Below, piece after piece: positions 7,031 to 9,111 of a stretch of DNA of 9,111 bases. The position numbers were made by a program, and so were the translations under genes. Origin of the DNA: an uncultured Planctomycetota bacterium (GTDB lineage: Bacteria; Planctomycetota; Planctomycetia; Pirellulales; UBA1268); contig CAJQGO010000280.1 of the NCBI GenBank assembly GCA_905477565.1, positions 1 to 9,111 on the forward strand, in the 5' to 3' direction. Each line of letters starts with the position of its first letter. Within the stretch, counting starts at the first letter, position 1. The notes beneath the pieces are model-generated. The model saw only the letters and a list, made by a program, of their open reading frames with translations, had not been told where the DNA came from and searched no databases.

Positions 7031-7854
7031 GACCGGCTCCCTTCGTGCAAAGACGAAGTTTCTACTTGGCTACCCTCGAGGCCATTTGAAACAATGGCAA
7101 TGGCTCCAATGAGCGCGACGAGCAAAAGGATGCCTACGGCCTCAACAGCAACGAGGTGGCGGCCGAAAAGTTCGCCACCAAGCCGGGCCACCTGATCAGA
7201 CGTCAAAAGATCTACACTCTCAGTCGGAATTTTCTCGACAGTTGCAGCGCCGAGGGCAGCTGCCTTGGATGGTGGGCGGCAGCAGAGAGGTTCTTCGGCA
7301 GATAAACGACCAATTGAAAGTGATAAAAGACCAAGAAGTACGCCGCCTGCCACAGCGGAAAGCATTGGCTCATTAGTTATGCGATCTGATGTGGTGAGGC
7401 CAGATGGTTGAGCCAGCATCAGAACAAAAAGAAACATCACTAAAATTGCCCCTGCGTAGACAACAATTGTTGCAACACCGAGGAACTGGGCGCCCAGAAC
7501 AAGCAGCACACCTGATACACCAGCCAAGCAAAGAGCGAACCAGATCGCTGCATAGACAGGAGAACGACACGTTATTGTTGCAACCGCACTCACAACAGCA
7601 ACAAGTGAAACTATTAGGAAGACAGCTTCGTCCCCAAGATTTCCCAGCCGCTGTCCAGTTGCAATAAAGAGCCCAAGTGTAATCAGTCCAATGAGCCAAC
7701 CTACTCGTCGCGAGGTCTTGCCATGCCGACCAGATTTAGGAAGAAGTAGATAAAGACTTGCAGCAAGGCATGTTACTGCCACAGCAAGCAAAATGCCCGG
7801 AGAAAGAAATTCGAAAGTGCCTGTTCCAGCAAATAAATGGACAAAAAGGGTCAC
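7027..7854 (-). CDS. nuoJ: NADH-quinone oxidoreductase subunit J with an N-terminal extension
   Basis: This membrane subunit of complex I (Nad6 homologue) contains the helix whose pi-bulge takes part in coupling. The signature is VVYAGAILVMFLFVLML (131-147), with Tyr133 in the conserved position. The core starts near residue 78 (VFLIVSLVAVVSAVATITCRSP) and ends with LFGRHLVAVEAVGILLLVALIGAIAI (229-254). At 275 residues it exceeds the usual 165-200. Residues 1-75 add about two membrane segments (18-38 and 51-67) before the core, and the loop at 183-225 is also longer than usual. The start codon is GTG at 7854; it overlaps the nuoI stop by four bases (GTGA) and is preceded by AGGGG six bases away, so the long form is well supported. 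No Met codon lies between the start and the core. Confidence 0.95.
   Translation of the reverse strand: MTLFVHLFAGTGTFEFLSPGILLAVAVTCLAASLYLLLPKSGRHGKTSRRVGWLIGLITLGLFIATGQRLGNLGDEAVFLIVSLVAVVSAVATITCRSPVYAAIWFALCLAGVSGVLLVLGAQFLGVATIVVYAGAILVMFLFVLMLAQPSGLTTSDRITNEPMLSAVAGGVLLGLLSLSIGRLSAEEPLCCRPPSKAAALGAATVEKIPTESVDLLTSDQVARLGGELFGRHLVAVEAVGILLLVALIGAIAIVSNGLEGSQVETSSLHEGSRS
7038..7043 (-). promoter_or_regulatory. Shine-Dalgarno site of nuoK
   Basis: AGGGAG on the minus strand lies seven bases before the nuoK ATG (7030-7028), within the end of nuoJ. It supports the ATG that overlaps the nuoJ stop over any downstream start. Confidence 0.75.
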
Positions 7855-8384
7855 AGTGTTCCCCCTAAGTCAGTTGACTTCATGGGTTCAGCATCTTTTG
7901 TCATGTCATAGACGCTCAGCAGTTTCTCTTTATCGAAAATCATTTCTTCTCGACTCTTTCCTGTGAGGTCAAGAAGGCTTGTGAGTTCAATAGCGTCAAC
8001 AGGGCATGCCTCTTCACACATGCCACAAAAAATGCACCGAAGTTCATCAATCTGGAAGCTCTCCGGATATTTCTCTCGATCTTCCCAAGGGCTTTCGGTG
8101 GCAACGATATCAATGCAGTGAGCAGGGCATGCCGTGGCACAGAGAAAACAAGCAACGCACTTCACACGATCATTCTCATCACGGTTGAGCCGATGGACGC
8201 CTCGGTAGATGAGAGGGTTTCCAACATTGGGACGTTGTTCTGGGAAGTTCACGGTGTTCTTTTTGCTCACCAAGTGACGACTTGTAGTTGCAAGACCTTG
8301 AACAAAAAGCGGAACGTACAGTCGCTCTGCGAGACCAAGTGGCTTTTCATCAATCCATGTTATTCCGGGATCAGATGGTTTCAT
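7851..8384 (-). CDS. nuoI: NADH-quinone oxidoreductase subunit I, 2x[4Fe-4S] ferredoxin-like subunit
   Basis: This peripheral-arm subunit carries clusters N6a and N6b, which hand electrons to N2 near the quinone site. Two CxxCxxCxxxCP motifs are intact: Cys76/79/82/86 (CVACFLCATACP) and Cys117/120/123/127 (CIFCGMCEEACP). The first motif is preceded by YRGVHRLNRDENDRVK, and IDELR comes before the second. Residues 18-45 form the amphipathic N-terminus that lies along the membrane (LAERLYVPLFVQGLATTSRHL). The C-terminal segment LTSLLDLTGKSREEMIFDKEKLLSVYD matches a subtype with a longer tail that I associate with Planctomycetes and some Deltaproteobacteria-type enzymes. Its 177 residues are normal for that subtype. 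The ATG follows the nuoH stop after one base and has AGAGG six bases upstream; the TGA overlaps the nuoJ GTG. Confidence 0.98.
   Translation of the reverse strand: MKPSDPGITWIDEKPLGLAERLYVPLFVQGLATTSRHLVSKKNTVNFPEQRPNVGNPLIYRGVHRLNRDENDRVKCVACFLCATACPAHCIDIVATESPWEDREKYPESFQIDELRCIFCGMCEEACPVDAIELTSLLDLTGKSREEMIFDKEKLLSVYDMTKDAEPMKSTDLGGTL
7861..7865 (-). promoter_or_regulatory. Shine-Dalgarno site that fixes the GTG start of nuoJ
   Basis: AGGGG on the minus strand sits six bases before GTG (7854-7852). Its good spacing, together with the four-base overlap with the nuoI stop, argues that the unusual N-terminal extension of NuoJ is truly translated. Confidence 0.75.
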
Positions 8385-8385
8385 A

Positions 8386-9111
8386 TTAGGCCTCTACTAA
8401 TTCAGAAGACTGTTTGTTCATAGGTGCATCTTGTTTCAGATGTCGCTCTTGATCAAAAGGATCACGGGCGCGAATCGGGCGATTGTCAGTTGCAGAAGGT
8501 GTGAGTAAGCCAGCGCAAATCAAGCCACCAAAAAAGATAATCCATGGCACCCCAACGGCAACACCAGTTGTCAGGCTGCTTCCAAGAGCTGACTGCAGTG
8601 CGGACCGAAATTCCTCAATCGTTGCAACAACAACAAGATTCAGGAGCCCAAGAGGCAACATGACTTTCCATGCGAGATTCATCAATTGATCAAAGCGAAA
8701 TCGGGGCCAACTCCAGCGGACAACCATAAAGAAGAGTATCACAGCGAAAATTTTGGCGGAAAGTACGCCGAATCTTAAAAAAGCACCAAGCCATGTGACT
8801 TCTTGAGTACTTCCGGTGATTCCCCACAAGTGCCATCCTCCCAAAAACATGATCACAATAAGGAAAGCAGCTGTAACCATATGCAGAAATTCAGAGACAA
8901 GAAAAAGGAGAAGTTTAATTCCAGCGTATTCTGTGTGATAGCCGCCTACTAATTCCTGTTCGGCTTCAGGAAGGTCGAAAGGCAGGCGGGCAGCTTCAGC
9001 AAAACTCGCAACGAGGAAAACAACAAATCCCAGTGGTTGAGCAAAGGCATACCAGAGACCGGTTTCTGCCTGTTTATTCATAATGATGTCGAGTTGCAAA
9101 GAGCCAGCCGC
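8386..9111 (-). CDS. nuoH: NADH-quinone oxidoreductase subunit H (5' end outside the window)
   Basis: This membrane subunit forms much of the quinone-binding chamber and the first proton path of complex I. The frame stays open to the right edge, giving 241 visible residues; roughly the first 150-200 lie outside, so the TTG at 9099 is an internal codon and not the start. Visible residues 2-14 read AGSLQLDIIMNKQ, matching the conserved GSL-x-L segment. The hallmark ARLPFDLPEAEQELVGGYHTEY spans about 41-62, with the acidic cluster and GYHTEY of the quinone-side loop. FLRFGVLSAKIFAVILFFMVVRWSWPRFRFDQLMNLAWKVMLPLGLLNL (about 111-158) is also typical, including the Arg-rich loop RFRFDQLM. After this core the protein continues with an amphipathic stretch, an additional membrane segment (about 182-203, VAVGVPWIIFFGGLICAGLL) and a charged tail. 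It ends one base before nuoI. Confidence 0.97.
   Translation of the reverse strand, partial: AAGSLQLDIIMNKQAETGLWYAFAQPLGFVVFLVASFAEAARLPFDLPEAEQELVGGYHTEYAGIKLLLFLVSEFLHMVTAAFLIVIMFLGGWHLWGITGSTQEVTWLGAFLRFGVLSAKIFAVILFFMVVRWSWPRFRFDQLMNLAWKVMLPLGLLNLVVVATIEEFRSALQSALGSSLTTGVAVGVPWIIFFGGLICAGLLTPSATDNRPIRARDPFDQERHLKQDAPMNKQSSELVEA
8391..8395 (-). promoter_or_regulatory. Shine-Dalgarno site of nuoI
   Basis: AGAGG on the minus strand is six bases before the nuoI ATG at 8384-8382 and lies inside the last codons of nuoH. It supports this start, which is also the first Met of the reading frame before the conserved N-terminal helix. Confidence 0.7.

Noticed and set aside
9000..9099. A TTG-initiated start for the last gene at 9099
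   Set aside because: The frame is open to the window edge and the residues before the TTG (AAGS) belong to the conserved NuoH GSL segment, so this is an internal position of a truncated gene.

Overview
The window is the downstream part of a bacterial respiratory complex I (proton-pumping NADH:quinone oxidoreductase) operon. It lies entirely on the minus strand, so transcription runs from high to low coordinates. In reading order it holds the 3' part of nuoH (cut by the right edge), nuoI, nuoJ, nuoK, nuoL, nuoM and nuoN, then the 5' two thirds of a gene for an Mrp/NBP35-family P-loop ATPase (cut by the left edge). The order H-I-J-K-L-M-N is the classical bacterial nuo order. Packing is very tight: nuoI/nuoJ and nuoJ/nuoK overlap by 4 bases, nuoM/nuoN and nuoN/mrp by 1 base, nuoH/nuoI are 1 base apart, and the only gaps are 30 bases (nuoK-nuoL) and 54 bases (nuoL-nuoM). 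There is no RNA gene, mobile element, CRISPR array or gene-free stretch above 300 bases, and I see no promoter or terminator inside the window.

The genes work as one unit. NuoI carries the two 4Fe-4S clusters that pass electrons towards the quinone site. NuoH forms the membrane part of the quinone chamber. NuoJ and NuoK link it to the three antiporter-like subunits NuoN, NuoM and NuoL, which carry the charged residues needed for proton pumping. The Mrp-family ATPase at the end probably handles Fe-S clusters, and this family includes the mitochondrial complex I assembly factor Ind1/NUBPL, so its position at the end of the operon makes functional sense.

The organism cannot be named with certainty. 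Base composition looks moderate, near half G+C by eye. The long NuoI C-terminus, the FRM and HFYAPDVYQG version of the NuoN motif, the N-terminally extended NuoJ, and the enlarged NuoL and NuoN recall Planctomycetes or related PVC lineages. This is recollection of family patterns, not a database result.

Most of the window is ordinary core metabolism. The points worth a second look are lineage-specific: the nuo-mrp linkage, a cysteine-free N-terminal domain in the Mrp protein, a Lys-to-Arg change at a key NuoN site, two insertions in NuoL (one apparently an internal duplication), terminal extensions on NuoJ, NuoK, NuoH and NuoM, and missing Shine-Dalgarno sequences in front of nuoL and nuoM. 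I found no sign of a new biological system here.
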